This document shows, one piece after another, positions 50,864 to 60,008 of a DNA stretch of 64,000 nucleotides. Below the pieces are notes generated by a model. That model made no database searches. It saw only the letters and a list, made by a program, of their open reading frames with translations, and was not told the origin of the DNA. A program made the position numbers and the translations under genes. Source of the DNA: Candidatus Gastranaerophilales bacterium (lineage in GTDB: Bacteria; Cyanobacteriota; Vampirovibrionia; Gastranaerophilales; Gastranaerophilaceae); assembly GCA_900769355.1 (NCBI GenBank), contig CAAGGG010000068.1, positions 1-64,000 of the forward strand, in the 5' to 3' direction. Position 1 is the first letter of the stretch. Every line of letters starts with the position of its first letter.

Positions 50864-51968
50864 TTCCTTGTGCGGCTAAATAACCGGTAGACCAACAGTT
50901 TTGAAGGTTAAAACCGCCACAAAATCCGTCGATATCCATAACTTCTCCACAAAAATAAATGCGTGGAACAAGTTTTGATTGCATATCTTTCTGATTAATT
51001 TCTTTTAAGTCCACTCCACCGGCTGTAACAACCTCGCCGTCCGGGAAAGTACCTATTACACAGATCTCAAAATTTTGCAGTTTTGTAAGAATTTTATCTC
51101 GGGTTTTGCCGTCAATCATGTGACTCTTTGTATCAGGATTAATTTTTAATTCTGTCAAAACGAACTCTGCAAAGGACTTGGGAACGTGTTCTGACAAAAG
51201 GTTTTTGATGCTTTTGTGAGGATTTGAGTTTAATTCTGTTTGTAAATCAACTTCCCCAATGAAATCAAAATTCAACTTGTATGGGAAACTTTCCCTTGCT
51301 CGGAGTGATGAAATTTCATAAATCTTTGGTCCTGAAATTCCTTTGTGTGTGAACAAAATGTCATTTATGCAAACTCCGCTAATTGATGCAAAATTCTCTT
51401 TTGTCAAAAGCCCAACAAGAGCTGGTTTCGGCTCAATGATTTTATGACCAAGCATTTTTATCAAGTCATAAGATGCATGTCCGCCACTTGAAATTACAAC
51501 AAAGTCTGCGTTGTACGCTCCCATATTGGTCACAACAGAAAAAATTTCGTCTTGTCGATTAATTCTCAAAGCATTTTCTTTGATAAATCGAACTTTTTTT
51601 AGTGCTTGTAAAAAGTGTTCACGCACATCTTTTGCGTTATTAGACTTTGGAAAAATACGCATATTTTCTTGAGTATATGTTTCAACTCCGATTTTTTCAA
51701 AAAAATCAATCGTATCAGCTGTAGAAAATTTTGAAAAAACAGAGTACAAAAACTTTTCACCCCGAGGATAATTTTTTGCGAGTTCTTTAAAATCAAATTC
51801 AGCATGGCATAAATTACATCTTCCGCCCCCTGTTGGAAGTATGGTTTTTAATGGTGTATTCTTTTCAATTACGGTAACATCAAAATCGTTTTGCAAAAAA
51901 TACGCGCACATGCACCCCGCAGGACCACCACCGATGATAACGACCTTAGATTTCAACTCTTGTGCCAT
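50844..51968 (-). CDS. YhiN/HI0933-family flavoprotein (374 aa)
   Basis: FAD-binding Rossmann start VVIGGGPAGCMCAYFL, 'LPTGGGRCNLCHA', 'VVISSGGHASY', 'FTHKGISGPKIYEIS' and the C-terminal 'TAGGVDLKEIN...LYFCGEVMDIDG' and 'GFNLQNCWSTGYLAG'-type motifs are those of the BaiN/YhiN aminoacetone-oxidase-like family. Predicted NAD(P)/FAD oxidoreductase with an unknown natural substrate. Its 5' end overlaps the folK stop region by 23 bases (operon). Confidence 0.88.
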   Translation of the reverse strand: MAQELKSKVVIIGGGPAGCMCAYFLQNDFDVTVIEKNTPLKTILPTGGGRCNLCHAEFDFKELAKNYPRGEKFLYSVFSKFSTADTIDFFEKIGVETYTQENMRIFPKSNNAKDVREHFLQALKKVRFIKENALRINRQDEIFSVVTNMGAYNADFVVISSGGHASYDLIKMLGHKIIEPKPALVGLLTKENFASISGVCINDILFTHKGISGPKIYEISSLRARESFPYKLNFDFIGEVDLQTELNSNPHKSIKNLLSEHVPKSFAEFVLTELKINPDTKSHMIDGKTRDKILTKLQNFEICVIGTFPDGEVVTAGGVDLKEINQKDMQSKLVPRIYFCGEVMDIDGFCGGFNLQNCWSTGYLAAQGIISVQI

Positions 51969-52455
51969 ACAAAAATACCATTTCGGGGTTTTCTAAATCG
52001 TTGTGAAGTTGTGTGATTGTTTTGTGCAAAACAGGGTGTTCAAAATTAGGAATAAGTTCCAATAACGGAACAAGTGTGAATGCACGCAAATGCACATATT
52101 TGTGTGGGATTGTTAAGTTTTCTTCATTTATAATCTCTTTGTTGTAGAATAAAATATCAATATCAATAGTTCTGTCTTTATAGTCTTTTTCCCCTTCTGT
52201 GCGTTTGCGCCCGAGCTGAGTCTCTATTCTTTGGCATTCTGTAAGTAAATTTTGTGGAGAAAGAGTCGTTTTTACTTCAACAACGGCATTAACAAACCAA
52301 GTTTCAGTTTTCATTCCCCAAGGTTCAGATTCATAAAAAGCTGAAGTTCTGATTAGAGAAATTCCATCAGTAGCATTTAGCAGGCTTGTAGCTTGTTGCA
52401 CAAAACCAATTCTGTCGCCTTTATTTGAACCTAAACTTAAATACGCTATTGCCAT
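51946..52455 (-). CDS. folK: 2-amino-4-hydroxy-6-hydroxymethyldihydropteridine pyrophosphokinase
   Basis: HPPK of folate synthesis, transferring pyrophosphate from ATP to the pterin. 169 aa. AYLSLGSNKGDR at the start, 'FYESEPWGMKTETWFVNAVVEV', 'QLGRKRTEGEKDYKDRTIDIDILFY' with the metal-binding D-x-D, and 'IPHKYVHLRAFTLVPLLEL' are complete. First gene of an operon with the flavoprotein. folP and folB are not in the window. Confidence 0.95.
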   Translation of the reverse strand: MAIAYLSLGSNKGDRIGFVQQATSLLNATDGISLIRTSAFYESEPWGMKTETWFVNAVVEVKTTLSPQNLLTECQRIETQLGRKRTEGEKDYKDRTIDIDILFYNKEIINEENLTIPHKYVHLRAFTLVPLLELIPNFEHPVLHKTITQLHNDLENPEMVFLYGTRVEI

Positions 52456-52574
52456 ACTTGTATTCTAAAGTTTTTTGCGAGCGTTGTCAACATGAAAATT
52501 TAACTCTTTTTAGCTTTATATAAAAAGTCGAATTCAAATATGAATATTGAATTCGACTTCTTAAAAATAAAATT

Positions 52575-53897
52575 TTAGATTAATTTATCTTTTTGGTTTT
52601 TTGTTGAATTATATATTTCAATTTTTTGTTTTAAAGTGTCCGGCATGACTGTGTTTGGAGCAATAAAATCTTTTTGCAAGCCATTTTTCAGAAATTCAAG
52701 TTCGTCGTTGTCTCGTAAAGATTTATCCCCTGCTGTAATATCCCGACCGTAGTGTGAAATTGATAGATTAACCGCATTTTCACTAGGCGCACCAAGTTCA
52801 TTTTGTTTCTCTTGAACTTTATAACTCGGCCAGTCGCTTGAAAGTTTGCTGATTGTTGTAAATTCCCCTTCGCTTTCAAGACGTTTGTCAACTTGGGTTT
52901 TGAGGATTTCTTTTACGTAGTTTTTCTGACTTTTAAATCTGCATGGAATTACTATTTCTGAGCCGATAACTTCTTCCGGATCTCGTTTTTCATATTTTTT
53001 GAATAAGTCTGCCGCGACTTGAAGATGCCCTAATTCAATGTCTAAGAACAATTCCCACGTTTTTTTAATTCTTTCATCAACTTCGTCTTCGACGCAAGTG
53101 TAGTAGTTGCAGACTTCGGTGAATTCGTGGATAAGTAATTTTTCCCACATAGATTCTGTCGGGTCAATCAAAGATTCATACATTGTAACGTGTTCTTCTT
53201 CAACGTCTTTGATTTCAGCGTAAGTTTCCCTTAAAACGTGATCTCCATACATAAACCCATGTTCTGCATAATAATTATGAGTTTGCTGTTCCCCTGACAA
53301 AACTGTCAAAATGTTTACTTTCGTTTGAGGGGTGGCAGTTGTTTTATCATAGTGCTTACGAATTCTCAAACTATTGTCGTTGTGATGGTGCTGAGTTGGG
53401 CGTCCTATAACAACATCAGTTTGTGCTTGTACAATGTCATTTGGTTTAATCCCTTCTCGCATATATGCAAATTGACTGTACCTGTATAGGTGGTCAAAAT
53501 CTTCAAGGAGACCAAAATCAAAGGTTTCCTTGACATATTCGTCGGGTTCATTTTGGGCAAGCCATGCTGTTAAATCAACAGCTACTTGTTCATAACCTAG
53601 TGTTGTTTCTAGTACGGATTGATCTGCCGGTCCAAGCCAATTTGCAGTTGCTTGTTGGAAATCTTCAATCCTGCTTATTTCAGCAAGTAGTTGTTTTTCA
53701 TTATTGTTAGGCATAAATCGGTTAAATTGGTGTTTAAACCCCCAAGCTTCGATTTCAATACCATTCATAAGAATTTGGCGAGTCCTTGTATAGCAGTCAA
53801 CATCAGTCTTGTTGTATGGTTTTCCAACAATTTGATGCCAGTTTCTGATTTGTTTTTCAATGTTGATGCCTTTTTCTTTTAGTGGATTAAAGCTCAT
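52575..53897 (-). CDS. Ferritin-like helical protein, putative di-iron (440 aa)
   Basis: Not recognised as a named family. The middle has helices with E-x-x-H or E-x-x-x-H patterns typical of ferritin-like di-iron bundles: LLEDFDHLYRY (about 134), IKDVEEEHVTMYESL (about 232), LLIHEFTEVCNYY (about 255) and LFLDIELGHLQVA (about 290). The C-terminal third is disordered and polar. No signal peptide. It could be an oxidoreductase or a stress protein. Monocistronic. Metal binding is inferred from pattern alone. Confidence 0.55.
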   Translation of the reverse strand: MSFNPLKEKGINIEKQIRNWHQIVGKPYNKTDVDCYTRTRQILMNGIEIEAWGFKHQFNRFMPNNNEKQLLAEISRIEDFQQATANWLGPADQSVLETTLGYEQVAVDLTAWLAQNEPDEYVKETFDFGLLEDFDHLYRYSQFAYMREGIKPNDIVQAQTDVVIGRPTQHHHNDNSLRIRKHYDKTTATPQTKVNILTVLSGEQQTHNYYAEHGFMYGDHVLRETYAEIKDVEEEHVTMYESLIDPTESMWEKLLIHEFTEVCNYYTCVEDEVDERIKKTWELFLDIELGHLQVAADLFKKYEKRDPEEVIGSEIVIPCRFKSQKNYVKEILKTQVDKRLESEGEFTTISKLSSDWPSYKVQEKQNELGAPSENAVNLSISHYGRDITAGDKSLRDNDELEFLKNGLQKDFIAPNTVMPDTLKQKIEIYNSTKNQKDKLI

Positions 53898-54067
53898 ATT
53901 TATCTCCTATTCTGTGAAATTTTCACATAGTAGAAGATACGATAAAATAAAATGTTTTTTATTATCCAAACAGGTAATACAGGGGAATAATATAAACTAT
54001 ATTGTCGTGAGCAATTTTTAAAATAATTTGGTTTTATTATATATATAAAATATTGGAGAAAAATTTT

Positions 54068-55156
54068 ATGGCTGAAATTGGGAAAATAATTCAAAAATCT
54101 GTCTTACTTTCAAAAACTCTTGGAGTTAAACGAGGGCTTAGTCCTTTTACAGAAGATGTTTTTAAATTCAAAAATAAGAAAGCAGAAGATTGTATATATA
54201 CAATATTTAGAGATAAAAAAAATCAAATAGCAAGGACTCAACTGAAAAACACTACTCTAAAAACAGAAAGAAATCAATATTTCAGTTATAAGACTTACTC
54301 TTACGAAAGCGGAAAAACTGTTCCTTATACTAATATTCGAACAATGGATTCTAATGGTTTAAGAAAAAATGAAATTATTTCAACAATCCAAAATGAAGAC
54401 AAACTTGATATCACGAAAAGTCAACTAACTACTATTCATTCTAAAAATGGGAATATAAATGAAAAAAGTAGCATTTTAAGATTTTCAAAAAATAAAAAAC
54501 CGGTTGGAGTGTATTCTATCATAAAAAGAGATACTACAGGTGAAATTTTATCAAAGAAAGTTTATGCTCAAAAAGGAAATGGAAATAAAGGAAAAGTCAT
54601 TACAGATCTTTTTTACAATACTCCTGTATATGAACCAATTGATGCATACAACAACATTTTTAAATTATTAGAATCTGAAATGGGCTTAAAGGGATATGGG
54701 ATAAAAGTAAAATCTGTTCACAAAGGCTATAATGAAGGAAGTGTAAATAACTATGCGAGTTATAATCATAAATCAAAAACAATTAGTTTAAATGCCGATA
54801 ATCCAACTGTCACTCAAAGAGGGAGATTTGCGAGTGAAATTGCCCACGAACTTCTTCATGCCTGGCAATATCGAGAAGTTGAGCTATTGGAACAAGGTCT
54901 TTTAAGTGGAGCAAGAAAAGAGGCTGCGAAAGTTTATAAGCAAGAGTTTTCTAATTATGTCAAAGCGTCTAAAAATTTCGAAGAATATAAAAAACAAACT
55001 GTTGAAAATAAAGCTAAAGAATTTCAAAAATTTGTAAAACAATATTATTCTAGATGTATTAAAAATATTTATAACCACTATGTAAAAGGGATAATTCCGC
55101 CACAAGTTGGAATTACATATCCTATTCCAGAAGGAGAATTAAAGAAAATTTTATAA
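54068..55156 (+). CDS. Putative zincin metallopeptidase-like protein (362 aa)
   Basis: ATG at 54068 behind TTGGAG. Charged beta-rich N-terminal two thirds (about 30-190) with repeated strands, then 'FASEIAHELLHAWQYREVE' near 254-272: an H-E-L-L-H zinc motif with a following Glu that could be the third ligand. The C-terminus is helical and basic. No signal peptide or membrane segment. The HExxH suggests a zinc peptidase, perhaps an exported toxin or effector; the enzyme class is not proved. High Lys/Asn content and isolated position suggest accessory DNA. Confidence 0.65.
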   Translation: MAEIGKIIQKSVLLSKTLGVKRGLSPFTEDVFKFKNKKAEDCIYTIFRDKKNQIARTQLKNTTLKTERNQYFSYKTYSYESGKTVPYTNIRTMDSNGLRKNEIISTIQNEDKLDITKSQLTTIHSKNGNINEKSSILRFSKNKKPVGVYSIIKRDTTGEILSKKVYAQKGNGNKGKVITDLFYNTPVYEPIDAYNNIFKLLESEMGLKGYGIKVKSVHKGYNEGSVNNYASYNHKSKTISLNADNPTVTQRGRFASEIAHELLHAWQYREVELLEQGLLSGARKEAAKVYKQEFSNYVKASKNFEEYKKQTVENKAKEFQKFVKQYYSRCIKNIYNHYVKGIIPPQVGITYPIPEGELKKIL

Positions 55157-55283
55157 TACTTTCACGCTTAAACAATAGAAATATACAAGTTTTAGTAAGT
55201 AAATATTCTCAATTCGAATTCAAGACACTAAAATCTCGCAAAAAAAAATGACCTATCGGTCACTTCTATTATCTTATTAAAAA

Positions 55284-55356
55284 TACCCCCAAGCGAATTC
55301 GAATCGCTGTCTACACCGTGAAAGGGTGTTGTCCTAGGCCTCTAGACGATGGGGGC
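55284..55356 (-). tRNA. tRNA-Glu (UUC)
   Basis: 73 nt on the minus strand: acceptor GCCCCCA/TGGGGGT, D-arm GTCTAGAGGCCTAGGAC, anticodon loop CTTTCAC (anticodon TTC), T-arm GCGATTCGAATTCGC, discriminator A. CCA is not encoded. The D-arm and acceptor are close to cyanobacterial tRNA-Glu. Confidence 0.95.
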
Positions 55357-55490
55357 TTGGGTCTTTCGACAAGATCAATCATACATGAAACATTTTTAAA
55401 TGTCAACACTTTTATTTAAAAATTTTTATTTTATTTTTTTAACTGACAAAAATATATTTTTACTAACATTTTACTAATATATATATAGTA

Positions 55491-55519
55491 TTGAAAGTTT
55501 TTTGTTTTTCGTGTAGAAT
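55491..55519 (+). promoter_or_regulatory. Promoter of clpC
   Basis: TTGAAA, 17-base spacer, TAGAAT, 33 bases before the ATG. No obvious CtsR-type direct repeat is seen over it. The rest of 55157-55490 holds only tRNA-Glu. Confidence 0.65.
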
Positions 55520-55552
55520 ACGAATTATAGAAGAGAGATAGGAGTAAAATTA

Positions 55553-58057
55553 ATGTTCGAACGTTTTACGGAAAAAGCTATAAAAGTTATTATGCTTGCT
55601 CAGGAAGAGGCTCGCAGACTTGGGCATAACTTTGTCGGAACTGAACAGGTCCTTCTTGGACTTATCGGTGAAGGCACAGGTGTTGCTGCGAAAACTCTTA
55701 AATCTATGGGTGTTACCCTAAAAGATGCCAGAGCAGAAGTTGAAAAAATTATTGGTAGAGGTTCTGGCTTTGTTGCAGTGGAAATTCCTTTCACCCCTAG
55801 AGCTAAAAGAGTCTTGGAACTTTCTTGGGACGAAGCAAGACAACTCGGCCACAACTACATAGGTACAGAACACCTTCTTCTTGGACTAATCCGAGAAGGC
55901 GAAGGAGTTGCTGCAAGAGTTTTGGAAAATCTTGGTGTTGACTTAAATAAAGTTAGAAGTAATGTTGTGAAAATGCTTGGTGAATCTAAGCCACAAACTG
56001 TTTCTTCAGGCGCATCAGGCTCATCATCGTCGTCATCAGGCGGAAAGACAAAAACTCCAAGTTTAGATGAATTTGGTCGTGACTTAACACTTGCTGCTCA
56101 AGAATTAAGACTCGATCCGGTTGTCGGCAGAGAAAAAGAAATTGAACGTGTTATTCAAATTCTTGCTCGTCGTACTAAAAACAACCCTGTTCTAATCGGA
56201 GAACCGGGTGTTGGTAAAACAGCCGTTGCAGAAGGTTTGGCAATTAGGATTGTTAACGCAGAAGTTCCTGATATTTTAGACGGCAAAAAAGTTATCCAGC
56301 TTGATATGGGGCTTTTGGTTGCCGGCACTAAATATCGTGGTGAATTTGAAGAACGTCTTAAAAAAATCATGGACGAAATTCGTCAAGCAGGAAACATTAT
56401 TCTTGTAATTGATGAAATGCATACGCTTATCGGCGCAGGTGCCGCAGAAGGCGCAATTGATGCCGCAAACATCTTAAAACCGGCATTGTCACGTGGCGAA
56501 ATTCAGGTTATCGGTGCTACAACTCTTGATGAATACAGAAAATATGTTGAAAAAGACCCTGCTTTGGAACGACGTTTTCAATCTGTAATCATTGATGAAC
56601 CGACTGAGGAAGAGTCAATTGAAATTATCAAAGGCTTGAAACCAAAATACGAAGAGCACCATAAATTGATTATTTCTGATGAAGCAATTGTTGCTGCGGT
56701 AAAATTGTCTAACAAATACATCACAGACAGATTTTTGCCGGATAAAGCAATTGACGTAATTGATGAAGCATCTTCAAAAGTTCGTTTGAAGGTTTCAAAC
56801 TTGTCACCGGAAGGCAAAGAACTTGAAAAAGAGTTGCGTTCAATTATTAAAGAAAAAGAAAATGCTATCAGAAATCAGGAATTTGAAAAAGCTTCTCAAT
56901 TAAGAGATGACGAAGCTGATATGAAAGATAGAATTCGTGAGATGGCTCAAAAATATAGAGAAGAGCACGAAGCAAACAAACCGACTGTTACGGCTGAAAA
57001 TGTTGCGGAAGTAATCGGAACAATGACCGGTATTCCTGTAACTAAGTTGACAGAAGGCGAAAGCGAAAGACTTCTTAAACTTGAACAAACTCTTCACGAA
57101 AGGGTTATCGGTCAAAACGACGCGGTTGTTGCTATTTCTAAGGCAATCAGACGTGCAAGAGTCGGCTTGAAGAGCCCTAACAGACCTATTGGAAGTTTCA
57201 TCTTCTGTGGTCCAACCGGTGTTGGTAAGACAGAACTTGCAAAAGCTTTGGCAGAAGCTGTGTTTGGCTCAGAAGATAACATGATAAGAGTTGATATGTC
57301 AGAATTTATGGAAAAACATTCAACTGCGAAACTTATCGGTTCTCCTCCGGGATACGTTGGTTACGATGACGGCGGACATTTGACAGAACTTGTTCGCAAA
57401 AAACCTTACAGCGTAATTCTATTTGACGAAATCGAAAAAGCACACCCAGATGTATTCAACATCATGTTGCAAATTTTGGACGATGGTCGTTTGACAGATG
57501 CGAAAGGTCGTCACGTAAACTTCAAAAACACAATTATCATTATGACATCAAACGTTGGTGCAAGCATGATTACAACAACATCTAAGCTTGGTTTCTCAAC
57601 AAGTGATGATGAATCAAAAGACAAGTACGAAAAACTTAAAGAAACAGTTTCTGAAGAAATGAAGAAAGCATTCAGACCTGAATTCTTGAACCGTATTGAT
57701 GAAACAATCGTATTTGCTCATTTGAAACAAGAAGAAATCAGACAAATCGTTGACTTGATGTTGAAAGATTTGGTTAAACGATTGGCTGAAAGAGAATTGT
57801 CACTTGAAGTTACAGATGAGGTTAAAGATCATTTGGCGAAAAATGGTTATTCGGAAGCTTATGGTGCAAGACCTTTGAGAAGGTTAATACAACGTAAGAT
57901 TGAAGATATGCTTGCAGAAGAAATTTTATCTGGCAAATACTCAGCCGGTGATACAATTGTAATCAAGTTGGTTGATGATAAAATCGCTTTTGATAAGAAA
58001 TCAAAACGAGCTAAAAAAGAACAACCTGCTGAATCAGCAGAAGAAACAGTTCAATAG
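55553..58057 (+). CDS. clpC: ClpC, AAA+ unfoldase of the Clp protease
   Basis: 834 aa. Two Clp-N repeats (about 1-150, ARRLGHNFVGTEQVLLGL and ARQLGHNYIGTEHLLLGL), a Ser/Gly linker, AAA-1 (GEPGVGKTAVAEG; VLVIDEMH-type Walker B), a UVR-containing M domain near 420-455 (EKENAIRNQEFEKASQLRD), AAA-2 (GPTGVGKTELAKAL, FDEIEKAHPDV) and a Lys/Glu-rich tail. The UVR domain separates ClpC from ClpA and ClpB. It unfolds proteins for ClpP. GATAGGAG before ATG; single gene with promoter and terminator. Confidence 0.97.
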   Translation: MFERFTEKAIKVIMLAQEEARRLGHNFVGTEQVLLGLIGEGTGVAAKTLKSMGVTLKDARAEVEKIIGRGSGFVAVEIPFTPRAKRVLELSWDEARQLGHNYIGTEHLLLGLIREGEGVAARVLENLGVDLNKVRSNVVKMLGESKPQTVSSGASGSSSSSSGGKTKTPSLDEFGRDLTLAAQELRLDPVVGREKEIERVIQILARRTKNNPVLIGEPGVGKTAVAEGLAIRIVNAEVPDILDGKKVIQLDMGLLVAGTKYRGEFEERLKKIMDEIRQAGNIILVIDEMHTLIGAGAAEGAIDAANILKPALSRGEIQVIGATTLDEYRKYVEKDPALERRFQSVIIDEPTEEESIEIIKGLKPKYEEHHKLIISDEAIVAAVKLSNKYITDRFLPDKAIDVIDEASSKVRLKVSNLSPEGKELEKELRSIIKEKENAIRNQEFEKASQLRDDEADMKDRIREMAQKYREEHEANKPTVTAENVAEVIGTMTGIPVTKLTEGESERLLKLEQTLHERVIGQNDAVVAISKAIRRARVGLKSPNRPIGSFIFCGPTGVGKTELAKALAEAVFGSEDNMIRVDMSEFMEKHSTAKLIGSPPGYVGYDDGGHLTELVRKKPYSVILFDEIEKAHPDVFNIMLQILDDGRLTDAKGRHVNFKNTIIIMTSNVGASMITTTSKLGFSTSDDESKDKYEKLKETVSEEMKKAFRPEFLNRIDETIVFAHLKQEEIRQIVDLMLKDLVKRLAERELSLEVTDEVKDHLAKNGYSEAYGARPLRRLIQRKIEDMLAEEILSGKYSAGDTIVIKLVDDKIAFDKKSKRAKKEQPAESAEETVQ

Positions 58058-58073
58058 AAATGTTTTAACTCAC

Positions 58074-58107
58074 AAAAAGACCTCTATAAAAAGAGGTCTT
58101 TTTTTTA
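58074..58107 (+). terminator. Terminator after clpC
   Basis: AAAAAGACCTCT / AGAGGTCTTTTTTTT, a 10-bp stem with a 6-base loop. Confidence 0.88.
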
Positions 58108-58133
58108 TGTGTAAAAGTGGAATGACTTAGATA

Positions 58134-58948
58134 TTACCAAGGATACGTAATTTTCCAGCCATCTTGCATGATTTTTGCAGCGCAAGCTGTCCCAGAAGAA
58201 TTACAATTTGAATTTATTTCTGCTGTGGTATTTGAGTATAAATCGGCTCTTACAATGCCGTCTTTAAAGTCAATCCAAAATCTAAAAAGGTCTTTTCCAA
58301 AAACATTTGGAGATTTTATACCATTGATATCAACTACAACTTCTTGTTTGGGGTTAAACATTGGCGTCCAGTGTTCTCCCCACTTTGTGAGTAAGATAAA
58401 ATAAGTAACGCCGTCAGGAGTTGAAAAAAAAATTCTTCCGGCTGAATAGTTTGTGTAAATTGAAGTGTCATACGTTCTTCCGTTTTTATATTTGTATGCT
58501 ATATTGCTTCCTTGCCAAGGACCACTTGGTGAAGTGTCGACATTTGCGCCATTAAAATATGGTAGCCAGTAAGTGTCAAAAAATTCTTTAACCGACTTTT
58601 GGGTGGCAACTGTTTCTTCAGTAAAATTGACTACGTCGTTGTCTGCAAGTGATTTTTGCGCGATTTGTCCGAGAGCAGAATACGCTTTTTTGAGCTTGGT
58701 TACAGTGACTTGTTTTTGGTAATTCTGGATAATAGTTGGAATAGTCAATGCTGCAACAGCGCCTATGATCCCGAGGGTGATTAGAACTTCAGCCAATGTA
58801 AAAGCGGCTCGATGCAGCTTGTCACAGAGGGCTACGTGCGTAGCACCGCTTCCTAGCTTCCTAGCTGCTTCTACAACAGACTTTGCCTCATTTTGTTGTT
58901 TTAATGAGCTCTCGGGGGGGGGGCAATCATGGAACTATTATTAATCAT
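58134..58948 (-). CDS. Prepilin-like gene frameshifted at a C10 run in its leader (phase-variable candidate)
   Basis: An open frame of 220 codons from a TTG at 58796 encodes the mature prepilin: AEVLITLGIIGAVAALTIP, a globular body with a 'VDINGIKSPNVFGKDLFRFW' segment, ending YPW. The codons before TTG read AAFT and the frame stays open further upstream with no ATG. A good start exists at 58948 (GAGGAGTTAAAAAG-ATG, MINNSSMIAPPP...), but with the C10 run it stops after 15 codons. With 8 or 11 C residues it would read without a stop into FTLAEVLITLG (leader about 49 residues, total 271 aa). So it is either switched off here, or broken. Confidence 0.7.
58914..58923. repeat. C10 run (G10 on plus strand) in prepilin leader
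   Basis: Plus strand CTCTC-G10-CAATC, the same flanks as 9584-9592 (CTC-G9-CAATC). It lies 18 bases inside the leader of the prepilin at 58134 and shifts its frame. Confidence 0.65.
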
Positions 58949-59015
58949 TCTTTTTAACTCCTCTTATTCTTAACGTATAAATTTATTATTTACGATATTT
59001 TGTGATTTGTCAACT

Positions 59016-59906
59016 TTAATTTTGATACTGTATCTGTTGGATATCCTTTGCAATTTGATTTTTTAGTTCTTCCAGTGATGAAAACTTTTTTTCCGGGCGT
59101 AGCATTTTTTGAAATTTTATACTCAGATTTTTGCCATAGATATCTTGGTTAAAATTCAAAATATGGACCTCTATCAATGTCCCAACACCGTTGACAGTCG
59201 GTCGGCAGCCGTAGTTTGCAATCCCTTTGCCGAAATTTGTTTCTACAGCATAAACACCATGCGGAAGTTCGACTAATTCTGTCGGATATTTGATGTTTGC
59301 GGTTCTAAAACCTATTGTTCGTCCGATTTGTTGGCCTTTTATAACTTCTCCGCTTATTTCAAATTTTCGCCCGAGCATTTTGTTGACATGTTCAATTTCG
59401 CCTTTTGCTAAATAATTTCTGATACAGGTACTGCTGATTATCTCGTTGTCCAACATTTTGGGTGGAAGTTCAAAGTATTTGTAGTTGTATTTTTCTTGAT
59501 TTTCTTGTAAAAATTCGACATTCCCGGATTTTTTACAGCCAAAACAGTGATTCCAGCCTGTGGAAATAGATTTTGGGGAAAAATATTTGACAAGAACGTC
59601 TTTCAGGTACTCGTCCGCAGTCAAATTTGAAATACTCATAAAATCTAATTCATACAAATAATCAACCCCGAGTGCTTTTATTGTCTTTTCTCTTTCGGTT
59701 TTTGTCAAAATATATTCTGGTTGAATGCCTCTTAAAATGCAACAAGGGTGCTCTGCAAAAGTTATAACTGCAGATTTATTTCCGTTTTTTCGGGCATAAT
59801 TAACCGCACTTTCAATGACTGTTTTATGACCAAGATGCACTCCGTCAAAAAAGCCTAATGCCAGCGATAAATTTGGGTTATAATTAAGAGTTTTAAATAT
59901 TTCCAT
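59016..59906 (-). CDS. ribF: Bifunctional riboflavin kinase / FAD synthetase
   Basis: Makes FMN then FAD from riboflavin. The N-terminal adenylyltransferase domain has 'LALGFFDGVHLGHKTVI' (HxGH) and 'ISSTCIRNYLAKGE'; the C-terminal kinase domain has 'GQQIGRTIGFRTANIKYP' and 'HGVYAV...YGCRPTV', with the ending 'LRPEKKFSSLEELKNQI'. About 296 aa, normal. The start at MEIFK is chosen by family alignment from memory; no clear ribosome site precedes it or the alternative at 59930. Confidence 0.93.
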   Translation of the reverse strand: MEIFKTLNYNPNLSLALGFFDGVHLGHKTVIESAVNYARKNGNKSAVITFAEHPCCILRGIQPEYILTKTEREKTIKALGVDYLYELDFMSISNLTADEYLKDVLVKYFSPKSISTGWNHCFGCKKSGNVEFLQENQEKYNYKYFELPPKMLDNEIISSTCIRNYLAKGEIEHVNKMLGRKFEISGEVIKGQQIGRTIGFRTANIKYPTELVELPHGVYAVETNFGKGIANYGCRPTVNGVGTLIEVHILNFNQDIYGKNLSIKFQKMLRPEKKFSSLEELKNQIAKDIQQIQYQN

Positions 59907-59933
59907 ACCATAATTATACATAAAAAACACAAC

Positions 59934-59964
59934 AAAAAAGCCCCACCGGAGTAGAGCTTTTTTA
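59934..59964 (-). terminator. Terminator after aspS
   Basis: On the minus strand AAAAAGC...GGGGCTTTTTTG with an imperfect stem around CTCCGGTGG. It separates aspS from ribF. Confidence 0.5.
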
Positions 59965-60008
59965 TAAATGTTTTAGCGAAATTTTCTTTCGCCACTGCAT
60001 AAGATTAA

